From the NCBI GenBank assembly GCA_009911185.1, contig QXWW01000007.1:62001-126000 (forward strand): a stretch of DNA of 64,000 nt, given 5' to 3'. Below are positions 18,889 through 27,763 of this stretch, piece after piece (within the stretch, counting starts at the first letter, position 1; every line of letters begins with the position of its first letter). The notes under the pieces were generated by a model, which did not search any database, was not told where the DNA came from, and was given only the letters and a program-made list of their open reading frames with translations. The DNA is from Lachnospiraceae bacterium. GTDB taxonomy: Bacteria > Bacillota > Clostridia > Lachnospirales > Lachnospiraceae. The position numbers and the translations under genes are program-made.

Positions 18889-19881
18889 TCAATCCAGCAT
18901 ATCCTGGTCAATGTCCAGTTCTTCTGCCAACTTCCTGCGGTTCACTGTAGTTTTCTTCCTGGGGGTAATCTGCTTCACCCGCTTATCCTTTTTTGCCACA
19001 TATACTTTGGGGACCGCCTTAACAAAATAATAGTATTCATCATCTTCAAATTGTACCCGTTCTACTCTGGAATAATCCAGATTATAGAAGAAAAACTCCA
19101 AAATCAGAGAAACTGCAACAGAACCCAAAGATCCAAGAATTACCCATAGGATGACTTCCGGCATCCCCAACAGTACATATCCTGTAAGCAGAATAACAAT
19201 CTGCACCAGATTCCCCATAAAGAGCGCAACCCGCCAGGCATAATTCATAGATTTCCTGCGTATGATATACACCACCAGAGAAGTGATAAGAAAAGCTGCG
19301 CTCACCAGGTACATCTCCCGATTTCCCATCAGTATCTTCAAGGCCGCCGTAAACTTTGTTGTGCTCTCTGATTCCTCCACAGAAGTAAAATTGGCAATAT
19401 TTTGCTCTACGCCTTCTATAAAATAGTATGTTACCACACCACAAACCAGTGAGAGGTATGAGATCGGTTCCCGCATTAACCCGGACGCCACCGGCATCAC
19501 CTGCGGTACCTTAAAAAAACAGAGGATGGGTGTCAGTATTACCAGATAGCCATTATGAGCGGCGAATTTTCCGTATAGAAAAAACAGCAGCAAAAACAAA
19601 CACAGACCGATTACACAGACCTCTAGTGAAAGAGCAGATAAATGCAGTAAAACCAGGGCTATCGCAAAAAATGCCATGACATTTACCGGTAAAAAAGTAC
19701 AGACCAACGCCAAAAGCAAAGCTACTGCCGGATGCGTCAGTCTTTCCATATAGCCCATTTGACTGTTGATTAGAAAAAATGTCACCAGCCCCAGTACAAA
19801 TTTCACACCCGCTATAAAATATATCTCATATTTTCCAACAATATCCCGCAGTCTCTCTCTTATTTCCAACAAACCTGTCAT
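18889..19881 (-). CDS. Conserved membrane protein upstream of cdaA
   Basis: A 330-residue protein with about ten membrane helices and a basic cytoplasmic tail from about residue 270 on (KAVPKVYVAKKDKRV). I do not recognise a named family. Its start overlaps the preceding membrane protein gene by 4 bases (ATGA) and it ends 23 bases before cdaA, so it is probably co-transcribed with the c-di-AMP module. A link to wall or osmotic homeostasis is only inferred from position. Confidence 0.65.
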   Translation of the reverse strand: MTGLLEIRERLRDIVGKYEIYFIAGVKFVLGLVTFFLINSQMGYMERLTHPAVALLLALVCTFLPVNVMAFFAIALVLLHLSALSLEVCVIGLCLFLLLFFLYGKFAAHNGYLVILTPILCFFKVPQVMPVASGLMREPISYLSLVCGVVTYYFIEGVEQNIANFTSVEESESTTKFTAALKILMGNREMYLVSAAFLITSLVVYIIRRKSMNYAWRVALFMGNLVQIVILLTGYVLLGMPEVILWVILGSLGSVAVSLILEFFFYNLDYSRVERVQFEDDEYYYFVKAVPKVYVAKKDKRVKQITPRKKTTVNRRKLAEELDIDQDMLD

Positions 19882-20297
19882 TTCAACCCCTCCGAAGGCT
19901 GTGTTCTTTCTTCCTTTTCCCGAAGCTTCTGTACTTTCTTCAGAGTGGAATAATACTTTCTCACACTGGCGGTCGCCTTAGTATAACGATGATTATATAC
20001 CAAAAAAGCAATGACCTGGTACATGACGGTAAAAACCGCATACTTTACCAGCACGGAGATCCCAAAAGACAGCAGATCTCCTCCGCCTAAAATGTCCGCT
20101 ATATGCTCCATCTCGTACAGTGTCCAGCACAAGCACAAAATACCAAAGGCTATCGTAGAGGTAATAAATGTCTTTAACATTTCCACCCCCACATAATCCC
20201 TTCGGTAATACTGCTTCACTGGTATATATTCTTTTCCTTCGCCTTCTTCGTAACAGACCATCTTCGTCATAAGTCGAATCCGTTCTTCGTTCAGCAT
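19878..20297 (-). CDS. Small membrane protein of unknown function
   Basis: A 139-residue protein with two to three membrane helices (about 40-60 and 77-102) between charged ends; the C-terminal 35 residues are Lys/Arg/Glu-rich and could form a coiled coil. Family not recognised. It is translationally coupled to the next membrane protein and follows the YvyF-like gene by 22 bases. Confidence 0.6.
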   Translation of the reverse strand: MLNEERIRLMTKMVCYEEGEGKEYIPVKQYYRRDYVGVEMLKTFITSTIAFGILCLCWTLYEMEHIADILGGGDLLSFGISVLVKYAVFTVMYQVIAFLVYNHRYTKATASVRKYYSTLKKVQKLREKEERTQPSEGLK

Positions 20298-20319
20298 AAA
20301 TTACACCTTCTGAAACATC

Positions 20320-20730
20320 TTAATTATCCAGGTATCGCATCCGGTCCTTCCCATGGCTGTCTTTTGGTTTTGACGTCAGAGTTACGGAAGGCTTCCTGAT
20401 CGCACCAGACAAATCATTATGAAGGCTCGTTTTACACTTATCACAGAATCTTCCCGTCAAAATCTTGGAACCGCAATTTTCACACTCCAATGTAATCTGT
20501 GACTCTTCTGTAAAGGAAAGGCGTTCCTCCCGCACCCATTGTTTAATCTGTTTCACAGAAACGTCATTCTCCTCAGATACTACGCTTAACGGAGCGTTAG
20601 GGTTCTGCCTTAAAAATTCTTTTACATTCTGAAATTTCTCTTCCAGCTTGGCAACACAGCCAGCGCACAATGGCATACCGCCATTATAGTTAAAAAGTCT
20701 TCCACAGCCTTTGCAATTTCTAACTTCCAT
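20320..20730 (-). CDS. yvyF: YvyF-like flagellar operon protein
   Basis: A 136-residue cytosolic protein with an N-terminal zinc-finger-like CKGCG...CAGC pair (about 6-24), a central helix-turn-helix-like stretch (NDVSVKQIKQWVREERL) and a second pair CENCG...CDKC (about 87-103). This is the layout of YvyF, found in flagellar and competence loci next to comF in Bacilli. Here too it directly follows a comF gene (3 bases apart). The exact function is unknown; a regulatory role in flagellar expression is inferred. AGGAGGG precedes the ATG. Confidence 0.75.
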   Translation of the reverse strand: MEVRNCKGCGRLFNYNGGMPLCAGCVAKLEEKFQNVKEFLRQNPNAPLSVVSEENDVSVKQIKQWVREERLSFTEESQITLECENCGSKILTGRFCDKCKTSLHNDLSGAIRKPSVTLTSKPKDSHGKDRMRYLDN

Positions 20731-20733
20731 ATA

Positions 20734-21471
20734 TTAACCCTCCTGATAACCTCTTCCGATACTGAGACTCAGACAATAAACTTCTTTGGCGCCCGACTGC
20801 GTCAGTTCGCCTGCCGCCTCATTCATCGTACTTCCTGTCGTATAGATATCATCTATTAATAAGATATGATTTAATTGTACCTTATTTACCCTCGTTTTAA
20901 AAGCCTTTTTCAAATTATTTTTGCGTTCTTGATCATTTAATTCCTTCTGCGCTCTGGTATTACGCACCCGCACCAGCAAATCTTTGTATACTGGGATTTC
21001 GGTTTGGCAGCTTACCTCGCAGGCAATCAATTCCGCCTGATTAAACCCTCTTTGCCTCTGCCTTTTTTTATATAATGGAATTGGAACCAGCGCCTCAATC
21101 CTGCATTCCTTCATCCATCCTCCGTATCTGCGCGCCAGCTCTCTTCCATAATATCTGGCATATTCCCGGCGTCCCTGGTATTTAAAACGGTAAATAGATT
21201 GTTTCACTTCTTCCTGATAGACCCACAATGCTTTTCCCTGCTTATATTCACTGCGGCGTTTCCCGCAATCATAACAATATTCCTGACATGAATCTTCTAA
21301 TGGCTTTCCGCACTGTTTACAGGCTGGTTCCCTGATATACTCCGGCTTTCTTCTGCAGGACGGGCAGACCAGCTCCAGCGGCGCCAATATAGATGAAAAC
21401 AATACCCTGTCGCAAAAAGGACATCTGGGCGGAAATAGGAGATGTATCATATTTTCCTTATAAATGTTCAT
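20734..21471 (-). CDS. comFC: ComF family phosphoribosyltransferase-like protein
   Basis: A 245-residue protein with an N-terminal four-cysteine zinc finger pair (CPFC, CPSC, then CKQCG, CYDCG in the first 80 residues) and a C-terminal phosphoribosyltransferase fold with the PRPP-binding loop LLIDDIYTTGST near residue 200. ComFC is needed for DNA uptake in naturally competent bacteria, but the family is also present in non-competent ones. AGGA lies 6 bases before the ATG. Confidence 0.88.
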   Translation of the reverse strand: MNIYKENMIHLLFPPRCPFCDRVLFSSILAPLELVCPSCRRKPEYIREPACKQCGKPLEDSCQEYCYDCGKRRSEYKQGKALWVYQEEVKQSIYRFKYQGRREYARYYGRELARRYGGWMKECRIEALVPIPLYKKRQRQRGFNQAELIACEVSCQTEIPVYKDLLVRVRNTRAQKELNDQERKNNLKKAFKTRVNKVQLNHILLIDDIYTTGSTMNEAAGELTQSGAKEVYCLSLSIGRGYQEG

Positions 21472-21555
21472 GATTATTCCTGTAAATTCTATCTCAAGCC
21501 CCCTTATACTAACACAGTTCCCTACAGGTTTCCATATATTTTTTCTTAAATTTTT

Positions 21556-23781
21556 TTAAAGTATAACCGTTTCCTGCAGTCGTTCTTTCAGCCCTGTATA
21601 TCGTTTTTGTTCACTGGCATTTGCAATCATTTGCTCAAAAGTGGCGTTATTTCCCACCAGCGTCACGCATTTCCTGGCCCGTGTCACCGCCGTATATAGC
21701 AGATTCCGGTTCAGCAGCATTTTAGGACCGTTCAACAAAGGTATTACCACTGCCGGATATTCGCTTCCCTGAGATTTGTGTATGGTAATCGCATAAGCAA
21801 GCTCCAGCTCATCTAATTGTTTGAAGGAATAGTCCACCATACGCTCCTCAAACTCCACCGTCATAATTTCCTGGTAACTGTCGATACTTCTGACGATTCC
21901 CATGTCGCCATTGAACACCCCCATTCCTTTTTCAATCACAAGCCCGAATTTACTGCGGATTTCCCATTCCAACTGATAGTTATTTTTAATCTGCATAACC
22001 TTATCCCCCTCACGGAACACCATATCGCCATGCTCCTTTTCCGACTTTTCTTTATCCTGGGGATTCAAATACTGCTGCAAAATATTGTTGAGCCTCTCTA
22101 CCCCCAGTAATCCTTTGCGCATAGGGGTGAGCACCTGAATGTCAAAAGGCTTTGCATCTACAAATTTAGGCAGTTTCTGCTGGACCAGTTGAATCACTAC
22201 ACTGATAATCACATTCGCATCGAAACGTTTGAGAAAGAAAAAATCCATACTCTTATTGTCCAGCAATACCTCCTCTCCCCGATTAATCTTATGAGCATTC
22301 ACAATGATATCACTCTGCGCCGCTTGCCGGAAAATCCGTGTCAGACATACTACATGGAACTGCCTGGACTCTATAATATCCTTGAGTACACTTCCCGCCC
22401 CCACACTGGGAAGCTGATTCACATCTCCCACCAAAATCAGACGTGTCCCTGCCATTATCGCCTTTAACATGGCATGTATCAGCGAAAGATCTACCATGGA
22501 CATTTCATCTACAATGATAACGTCTGTTTCCAAAGGATTTGCTTCATTCCGTTCAAATCCGGCATTCCCTTCCATCCCTCCATTTAATTCCAGCATACGG
22601 TGAATGGTTCTGGCCTCATAGCCCGTCGTCTCACTCATGCGCTTTGCCGCACGCCCTGTTGGAGCTGCCAGGAAAATATCCATGCCTTCCAGTTCAAAAT
22701 AGCGTATTATAGTATTAATGGTCGTAGTCTTTCCTGTTCCCGGCCCTCCAGTAATCACCACAAGACCATTGCAGACAGCCTCCTTCACTGCCTGCACCTG
22801 CAGATCATCCAATTCAATATTGCTGCTTTTTTCTATACTGCAAATACGGTTCTCAATCTCTGCCTGCGGCACGTCATACGAAATGTCCAGCCTCTTTAGC
22901 ATTGCTGCCGTGTTCATCTCCATATAATAGCAGTTTGCGGCATAAATATATTGGACATCTGCTGTATCTTTGACGACCAGCTTCTTATTAATCGCAAGAT
23001 CCATATAATGTTTCTCAATATACTCTGGTTCGATCTTTAAAAGCTCACTGGCCTTCTGAGTCAATAACTGCTTCGGCAGACATGTATGCCCTTCCTGGGA
23101 CGCCTGCATTAAAGCATATAAGATGCCGCTTCGAATGCGGAAATCTGAATCTGTTCGAATCCCTATCCTGGATGCAAGTTCGTCTGCAATACGAAAACCC
23201 ACACCCCGGATATCATCTGCCAGGCGGTATGGGTTCTCTTTTAAAATACCATATAACTCTGCTCCATATGTCTGATATATCTTGGCAGCAAGGCTCTGAG
23301 AAACGCCGTATTGCTGCAAAAAAATCATTGCCTGGCGCTGCTCCCGTTTTCCTTCTGCCTGCTCTGCAATCTCCATTGCCTTCCGCTGGCTGATCCCTTT
23401 CACTTCAGCAAGTCTTTCTGGTTCTTCCTCAAGAATACGAAACGTATCCTGTTTAAACTTATGGACAATCCTTGCCGCCAAAGCAGCTCCGACGCCTTTA
23501 ATTGCGCCGGAGCCTAAATACCGTTCCATGGATAACATATCTTCGGGAGGTTTTACCTGAAAAGACATCATTTTAAACTGCCTGCCGTAAGAAGGATGAT
23601 CCGTGTATTCTCCGGACAGCTCCAGAATTTCTCCTTCTCCCACACCATGAAAAACGCCCACACAGGTAATTTCTTCTTCCTCGCTCACCAGATTTAATAC
23701 GGTATATCCGTTCTCGCTATTCTGGTATACGATATGCTCCACATATCCTTTCAAAATTTCCACTGACTTAATCCAGACCAT
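21556..23781 (-). CDS. recD2: RecD2-type ATP-dependent DNA helicase
   Basis: A 741-residue superfamily 1B 5'-to-3' helicase of the RecD2/TraA type used in DNA repair without RecBC. An N-terminal OB-like region and helix-hairpin-helix repeats (about 80-200) precede the helicase core: GGPGTGKTTTIN (Walker A, about residue 345), DEMSMVDL (Walker B), QLPSVGAGSVL and, near the C-terminus, AYAITIHKSQGSEYP. The ATG at 23781 overlaps the FlgJ-like gene by 14 bases and has no clear ribosome binding site, so translation may depend on that gene; the start could also be slightly downstream. Confidence 0.93.
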   Translation of the reverse strand: MVWIKSVEILKGYVEHIVYQNSENGYTVLNLVSEEEEITCVGVFHGVGEGEILELSGEYTDHPSYGRQFKMMSFQVKPPEDMLSMERYLGSGAIKGVGAALAARIVHKFKQDTFRILEEEPERLAEVKGISQRKAMEIAEQAEGKREQRQAMIFLQQYGVSQSLAAKIYQTYGAELYGILKENPYRLADDIRGVGFRIADELASRIGIRTDSDFRIRSGILYALMQASQEGHTCLPKQLLTQKASELLKIEPEYIEKHYMDLAINKKLVVKDTADVQYIYAANCYYMEMNTAAMLKRLDISYDVPQAEIENRICSIEKSSNIELDDLQVQAVKEAVCNGLVVITGGPGTGKTTTINTIIRYFELEGMDIFLAAPTGRAAKRMSETTGYEARTIHRMLELNGGMEGNAGFERNEANPLETDVIIVDEMSMVDLSLIHAMLKAIMAGTRLILVGDVNQLPSVGAGSVLKDIIESRQFHVVCLTRIFRQAAQSDIIVNAHKINRGEEVLLDNKSMDFFFLKRFDANVIISVVIQLVQQKLPKFVDAKPFDIQVLTPMRKGLLGVERLNNILQQYLNPQDKEKSEKEHGDMVFREGDKVMQIKNNYQLEWEIRSKFGLVIEKGMGVFNGDMGIVRSIDSYQEIMTVEFEERMVDYSFKQLDELELAYAITIHKSQGSEYPAVVIPLLNGPKMLLNRNLLYTAVTRARKCVTLVGNNATFEQMIANASEQKRYTGLKERLQETVIL

Positions 23782-24115
23782 AGTTGCGCTTCATCTGCTC
23801 ATAAAGCATCTGCGCAAGCCCCAGTCCTTCTCCTTGTGCAGACTGTTCCGCAAGCCCCTGAACCATCTGCTCCTTATAGTAATCCTGAAGCTGTCTTGTG
23901 GAAGAAGAAACACTCTCAGACTCAGGAATCATTTTCTGCATTGCCTTAAACATCTGCTCGGTAAAATACGCCTCAAAATCTTTGCAGACCTCCATCAGCT
24001 CATCTTCCGTGGCCTTAGACAAATCAGAATTTAACGTATCTTCCAGCTTATTGGCCGTATTGCTGGTATTCTTGGTATCGTACAATGAACTTAAACCATC
24101 TATTGCAAGACTCAT
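23768..24115 (-). CDS. FlgJ-like rod-binding protein
   Basis: A 115-residue protein matching the rod-binding N-terminal domain of FlgJ: the core DFEAYFTEQMFKAMQKMIP and the C-terminal LGLAQMLYEQM helix. The peptidoglycan hydrolase domain of proteobacterial FlgJ is absent, as usual in Firmicutes. It would chaperone or cap rod assembly. It follows the FlgG-like gene by 67 bases. AAGGA is 5 bases before the ATG. Confidence 0.85.
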   Translation of the reverse strand: MSLAIDGLSSLYDTKNTSNTANKLEDTLNSDLSKATEDELMEVCKDFEAYFTEQMFKAMQKMIPESESVSSSTRQLQDYYKEQMVQGLAEQSAQGEGLGLAQMLYEQMKRNYGLD

Positions 24116-24182
24116 AAATATCCTTCTTTCTTCTACTGTTTATAATGTTGCATACGCCACCGGCATAGGAACTTAATTCAAA

Positions 24183-25001
24183 TTACCGTTTCAATTGATT
24201 TGCCTGGCTCAGCATATCGTCAGACGCCTGAATTGCCTTGGAATTCATCTCATAAGCTCTCTGTGCTACAATCAGATTCACCATTTCATCCGCCACCTGA
24301 ACATTAGAACCCTCCAGATAACCCTGGCGCACAGTGCTTAAAACCAGATTCGGGGTTGTCGCCTCATTTAAAGGCTGGCCGGATGCATCTGTGACATTCA
24401 GAAGGCTGTTTGACATTTTCTCCAAGCCCGCCGGATTGTTAAACTGGAACAAACCAATGGTTTGATTCAAATCCACAAAATTATTCTGCCCGTCCAGATA
24501 GCCAAAAGCTCCGTCAGACGTAACCTGAATCTTGCTGGCATTTACGCCTCCCGGAATCTCAATGGTATTTCCGTTGCTGTCCAGCACAGGAAATCCATCG
24601 GAAGTTACCAGCGTAAGATTTCCGTCATTCCCAACGCTCAATTTAAAATCGCCGTTTCTGGTATAATATGTATTCCCGTCGGCTCCTCTCACTGCAAAGA
24701 AACCGTCTCCGTCAATTGCCATCGCTGTATAGCTCTCACTGTCAAGATGCGGACCCTGCGTAAAATTAGAAGTGATAGCCGCAACCCTGGTTCCCAAACC
24801 CACTTGCGCGGAAATCGGCTTTTCCTCGCCATTTGCCGTTGTGGTTCTTGTCTGTAATGTCTGATACAATAAGGACTTAAACTCTGCCTTCTCATTCTTA
24901 TAACCAGTCGTATTGACGTTTGCCAGATTATTGGCGATGGTGTCAACCGCCGTCTGTTGGGAAATCATGCCGGACGCTGCCGACCATAAGGATCTCATCA
25001 T
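24183..25001 (-). CDS. flhP: Flagellar distal rod protein, FlgG/FlhP type
   Basis: A 272-residue flagellar axial protein. The N-terminal rod signature is seen in IANNLANVNTTGYKNEKAEF (about 22-41), and the C-terminal helix VNLIVAQRAYEMNSKAIQ is the FlgG/hook family signature. It forms part of the rod outside the membrane and is exported by the flagellar type III system, so no signal peptide is expected. It lies directly after a paralogue, as flhO-flhP do behind mbl in Bacillus. AAAGGGG precedes the ATG. Confidence 0.93.
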   Translation of the reverse strand: MMRSLWSAASGMISQQTAVDTIANNLANVNTTGYKNEKAEFKSLLYQTLQTRTTTANGEEKPISAQVGLGTRVAAITSNFTQGPHLDSESYTAMAIDGDGFFAVRGADGNTYYTRNGDFKLSVGNDGNLTLVTSDGFPVLDSNGNTIEIPGGVNASKIQVTSDGAFGYLDGQNNFVDLNQTIGLFQFNNPAGLEKMSNSLLNVTDASGQPLNEATTPNLVLSTVRQGYLEGSNVQVADEMVNLIVAQRAYEMNSKAIQASDDMLSQANQLKR

Positions 25002-25018
25002 TGTAAAACAACCCCTTT

Positions 25019-25819
25019 CTATGCCTTGCCGATACTATTTACTGCTTTATCAAGTGTTTCATCTATTGTCTGAATTATTTTTTGATTTGATTCGTAGGCG
25101 CGGGTGAGATTAATCATCTCCACCATTTCAGACACCACGTTTACATTGGACATTTCCAAAGCTCCCTGCGTTACCTGGGCCTCTGAGGGCTGCACCTGTC
25201 CGCCTTGAACCAGTTCATACATATTCTCGCCGTATTTTGCCAGAAAATTATAATCTGCAAAATCGACGACGCCCACCTGCCCCAGCAAAACGTCGTTCTG
25301 ATAATAATTCCCGTTCTCATCCACCACCAGCGGTAAGTTGGGGTTCACTTGTATGTAGCCGGCCTGCCCCGGATTGCCAGCCTCCGCTGCGGCCTGATTC
25401 AGCACGAAATCTCCGTCCTTCGTCACCAGATACCCTTCGCGGTTCACGGTAAAAGCCCCGTCTCTGGTGTACTTCACAGATGTTTCTCCCGCCTTATTCG
25501 TATATGAAACAGCAAAAAAACCATCTCCGTCAATTGCCATATCATAAATATTATCTGTCACACGGAAGGACCCCTGCCCGTAATCCGTGTAGCATTCCCC
25601 GATCTTGACTCCCAGGGATACATTGCCAATGCCTTTGGGAAGGCCATAGGCCGATGTATCCTTAATCTTAATCGCCAATTGCTCATCAAAGGACTGGGAA
25701 GTTGATCCCTCTTTCTTAAATCCATTGGTAGCTGAATTGGCAAGGTTATTGGTGAGTATGTCCATCCGGTTCTGCTGATTGATCATACCCGTGTAAGCAG
25801 TATACAATCCTTTTACCAT
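25019..25819 (-). CDS. flhO: Flagellar rod protein, FlgF/FlhO type
   Basis: A 266-residue paralogue of the next gene. ILTNNLANSATNGFKKEG (about 22-39) is the N-terminal axial signature and VEMINLTRAYESNQKIIQ is the C-terminal one. The pair probably forms proximal and distal rod segments. It starts 31 bases after mbl. AAAGGAG lies 8 bases before the ATG. Confidence 0.92.
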   Translation of the reverse strand: MVKGLYTAYTGMINQQNRMDILTNNLANSATNGFKKEGSTSQSFDEQLAIKIKDTSAYGLPKGIGNVSLGVKIGECYTDYGQGSFRVTDNIYDMAIDGDGFFAVSYTNKAGETSVKYTRDGAFTVNREGYLVTKDGDFVLNQAAAEAGNPGQAGYIQVNPNLPLVVDENGNYYQNDVLLGQVGVVDFADYNFLAKYGENMYELVQGGQVQPSEAQVTQGALEMSNVNVVSEMVEMINLTRAYESNQKIIQTIDETLDKAVNSIGKA

Positions 25820-25850
25820 AATTTCTGCTCCTTTAAATGCTGGTCATTTG

Positions 25851-26846
25851 TTACTCTTCTCTTTTCGCGGTTCCTGATAAAAATTCTACATATTTTCCAG
25901 TGCCAATTGCCACACAGGTCATAGGCTCTTCCGCCGTCATGGTATTAATTCCCGTCCTGTCTTCAATGAGTTCCTCCAGTCCCCGGAGCAAAGCACCGCC
26001 TCCTGTCAGAATAATGCCTCTGTCCGCAACATCCGCTGCCAGTTCCGGAGGCGTCTTCTCCAACACATTGTGGACTGCCTCGACAATTTGCAGCGTTGCC
26101 TCCCGTAACGCCTCCTCCGTCTCCTCGGAAGAGACGGAAACTGTTTTGGGAAGACCGGTCACAAGATTCCGCCCTCTGACATCCATAGTATCATTCTGTG
26201 CCAGCGGAAAACAGGTTCCTATCTTAATCTTAATGTCCTCTGCAGTGCGTTCGCCAATGAGAAGATTATGCTTCTTTCTCATATATCGGACAATTGCCTC
26301 GTCAAAATCATCCCCTGCGATCTTAATGGAAGTACTTACCACGGTTCCTCCCAGGGAAATAACCGCAATATCTGCTGTCCCTCCCCCAATATCCACAATC
26401 ATATTTCCGCAGGGTTTACCAATATCCACGCCTGCTCCTATCGCTGCTGCAATTGGTTCTTCTATAATGGAAACTTCTCTGGCTCCCGCCTGATAGGTGG
26501 CATCTTCAACTGCTTTTTTCTCCACTTCAGTAACTCCGCTGGGAACACATACGCTGATACGCGGCTTGCGGAAGCTTTTCTTGCCAAGAGCCTTCTGAAT
26601 AAAGTACTTTAACATTTTTTCGGTCACTGTGTAGTCAGAAATAACCCCCTGGCGCAAAGGTCTTACCGCAACAATGTTACCAGGCGTCCTTCCCAGCATC
26701 AAACGAGCTTCTTCCCCGATCGCTTTAATCTTATTGGTATCTCTGTCAAAGGCAACCACAGACGGCTCCTTCAATACGACACCTTTACCTTTTATATATA
26801 CAAGGATACTGGCTGTTCCTAAATCGATTCCTATATCTGTAGACAT
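25851..26846 (-). CDS. mbl: MreB-like actin homologue Mbl
   Basis: A 331-residue cytosolic, membrane-associated actin homologue that guides elongation of the cell wall. GIDLGTASILVY and DIGGGTADIAV are the two phosphate-binding loops, and TGGGALLRGL the adenosine motif. The neighbouring flhO-flhP genes make Mbl a better name than MreB, which normally precedes mreC. AAAGGGG is the ribosome binding site. The 490-base upstream gap holds AT-rich sequence and the candidate small RNA at 27.1 kb. Confidence 0.9.
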   Translation of the reverse strand: MSTDIGIDLGTASILVYIKGKGVVLKEPSVVAFDRDTNKIKAIGEEARLMLGRTPGNIVAVRPLRQGVISDYTVTEKMLKYFIQKALGKKSFRKPRISVCVPSGVTEVEKKAVEDATYQAGAREVSIIEEPIAAAIGAGVDIGKPCGNMIVDIGGGTADIAVISLGGTVVSTSIKIAGDDFDEAIVRYMRKKHNLLIGERTAEDIKIKIGTCFPLAQNDTMDVRGRNLVTGLPKTVSVSSEETEEALREATLQIVEAVHNVLEKTPPELAADVADRGIILTGGGALLRGLEELIEDRTGINTMTAEEPMTCVAIGTGKYVEFLSGTAKREE

Positions 26847-27074
26847 CCTATTTGTCCCCTTTCGTTTCTCTATCTAAACATAATAACTCTATTTTTCCAT
26901 ACATACCTACATTATATACAATCATGAACAATTTTCAAAGCATTTTTTTACAAAATATAAAAAAACCTTTTTCCTTTCACATTTTCCAAATAATTCCATA
27001 AATAAGTTTATATAATTTTTATATTTTTATGAAATTCTTTTTCATTTTTTCACATATCTGTCACAAAATCCGGT

Positions 27075-27080
27075 TATACT
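27075..27080 (+). promoter_or_regulatory. -10-like box of the candidate small RNA
   Basis: TATACT on the plus strand, seven bases before the likely RNA start. No good -35 hexamer is seen at 17 bases; TTCACA stands 20 bases upstream. The 200 bases before it (26880-27060) are very AT-rich without a gene. Confidence 0.35.
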
Positions 27081-27086
27081 AAACTC

Positions 27087-27201
27087 GTACTAGCTACCAA
27101 GCTAATATAATTTTTCATAACTCATGCTTCCTGGATTCTTCGGGATCCAGGAGGTACTCCCCGAAAATATAAGCTGTGCAGGCAATGCTGCACAGCTTTT
27201 T
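27087..27201 (+). ncRNA. Candidate structured small RNA with pseudoknot and terminator
   Basis: Plus-strand element in the gap between the FMN-binding lipoprotein gene and mbl, opposite in direction to both. It contains in order: a small hairpin TAGCT-acca-AGCTA (27091-27104); a 10 bp stem CTTCCTGGAT/ATCCAGGAGG (27127-27136 with 27145-27154) whose loop TTCGGG (27139-27144) is exactly complementary to CCCGAA at 27160-27165, forming an H-type pseudoknot; and a 10 bp terminator hairpin AGCTGTGCAG/CTGCACAGCT (27172-27181 with 27188-27197) with five T. No open frame follows in this direction that I can support. I do not recognise the RNA family. Confidence 0.55.
27172..27201 (+). terminator. Rho-independent terminator of the candidate small RNA
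   Basis: Perfect 10 bp stem with six-base loop GCAATG, then TTTTT on the plus strand. There is no comparable T run on the minus strand, so it belongs to a plus-strand transcript. Confidence 0.75.
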
Positions 27202-27337
27202 ATTATCAGGCTTCACTATGTCTCCTTTTCCCCATTCCGCGCAAGACGGACTTCCCCCGGCATCCAGCGCTTCAAACGCAAGTGTTGAGGAAGCTGGCGC
27301 AGGAAATCCATTTTATTCTTCTGACAGTTTACAAGGG

Positions 27338-27763
27338 TTACTCTACCTGTACGGTCCTGGAATCCCCTTTCTTTGCCTGTTCGATCACTGCCGGAACCAA
27401 TTTCTTAAAATTATCTCCAGAATGAGTCGCTCCGGTCATCAGATCAACCTCTGTCTCCTTCTGCCCTTCTATTAACTGTCTGACATACTCCCTGGTATAC
27501 TGATTGGGATAATTTCCGGTTTCCGTACCCATATTTCTCATATATTCATTATCCCATGCTTTGATAAAACCACTGGTGTCCTTGGCATTAAATTCCGCCG
27601 ATACAATTGTATCGTCTTTTACCTGGATGCAGACATATTCTTTCCATCCATGAGAAAAATCCGCCATTTCCGCCGTATAATAGCCATCCTTCATTTTATT
27701 GCCGCCGCATCCTGACACCATGGCGCTCACTAAAAGAAACGCTGCCATTCTCTTTATTTTCAT
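27338..27763 (-). CDS. FMN-binding domain lipoprotein
   Basis: A 141-residue lipoprotein: a basic start, a hydrophobic stretch and the lipobox VSGC (Cys19) place it on the outer face of the membrane. The rest is an FMN-binding domain with DLMTGATHSG, where the threonine before GAT is the position used for covalent FMN attachment in RnfG/NqrC-type domains. It overlaps the chemoreceptor gene by 4 bases. GAGGAGG is the ribosome binding site. Whether it carries flavin, and whether it serves the receptor or an electron-transfer chain, is not shown. Confidence 0.8.
   Translation of the reverse strand: MKIKRMAAFLLVSAMVSGCGGNKMKDGYYTAEMADFSHGWKEYVCIQVKDDTIVSAEFNAKDTSGFIKAWDNEYMRNMGTETGNYPNQYTREYVRQLIEGQKETEVDLMTGATHSGDNFKKLVPAVIEQAKKGDSRTVQVE

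Noticed and set aside
25837-26493. 218-codon plus-strand frame
   Set aside because: It is antisense to mbl, which has intact actin-fold motifs and a good start site.
27176-27475. 99-codon plus-strand frame after the candidate small RNA
   Set aside because: It starts inside the terminator hairpin, runs antisense through the FMN-binding gene and has no ribosome binding site.
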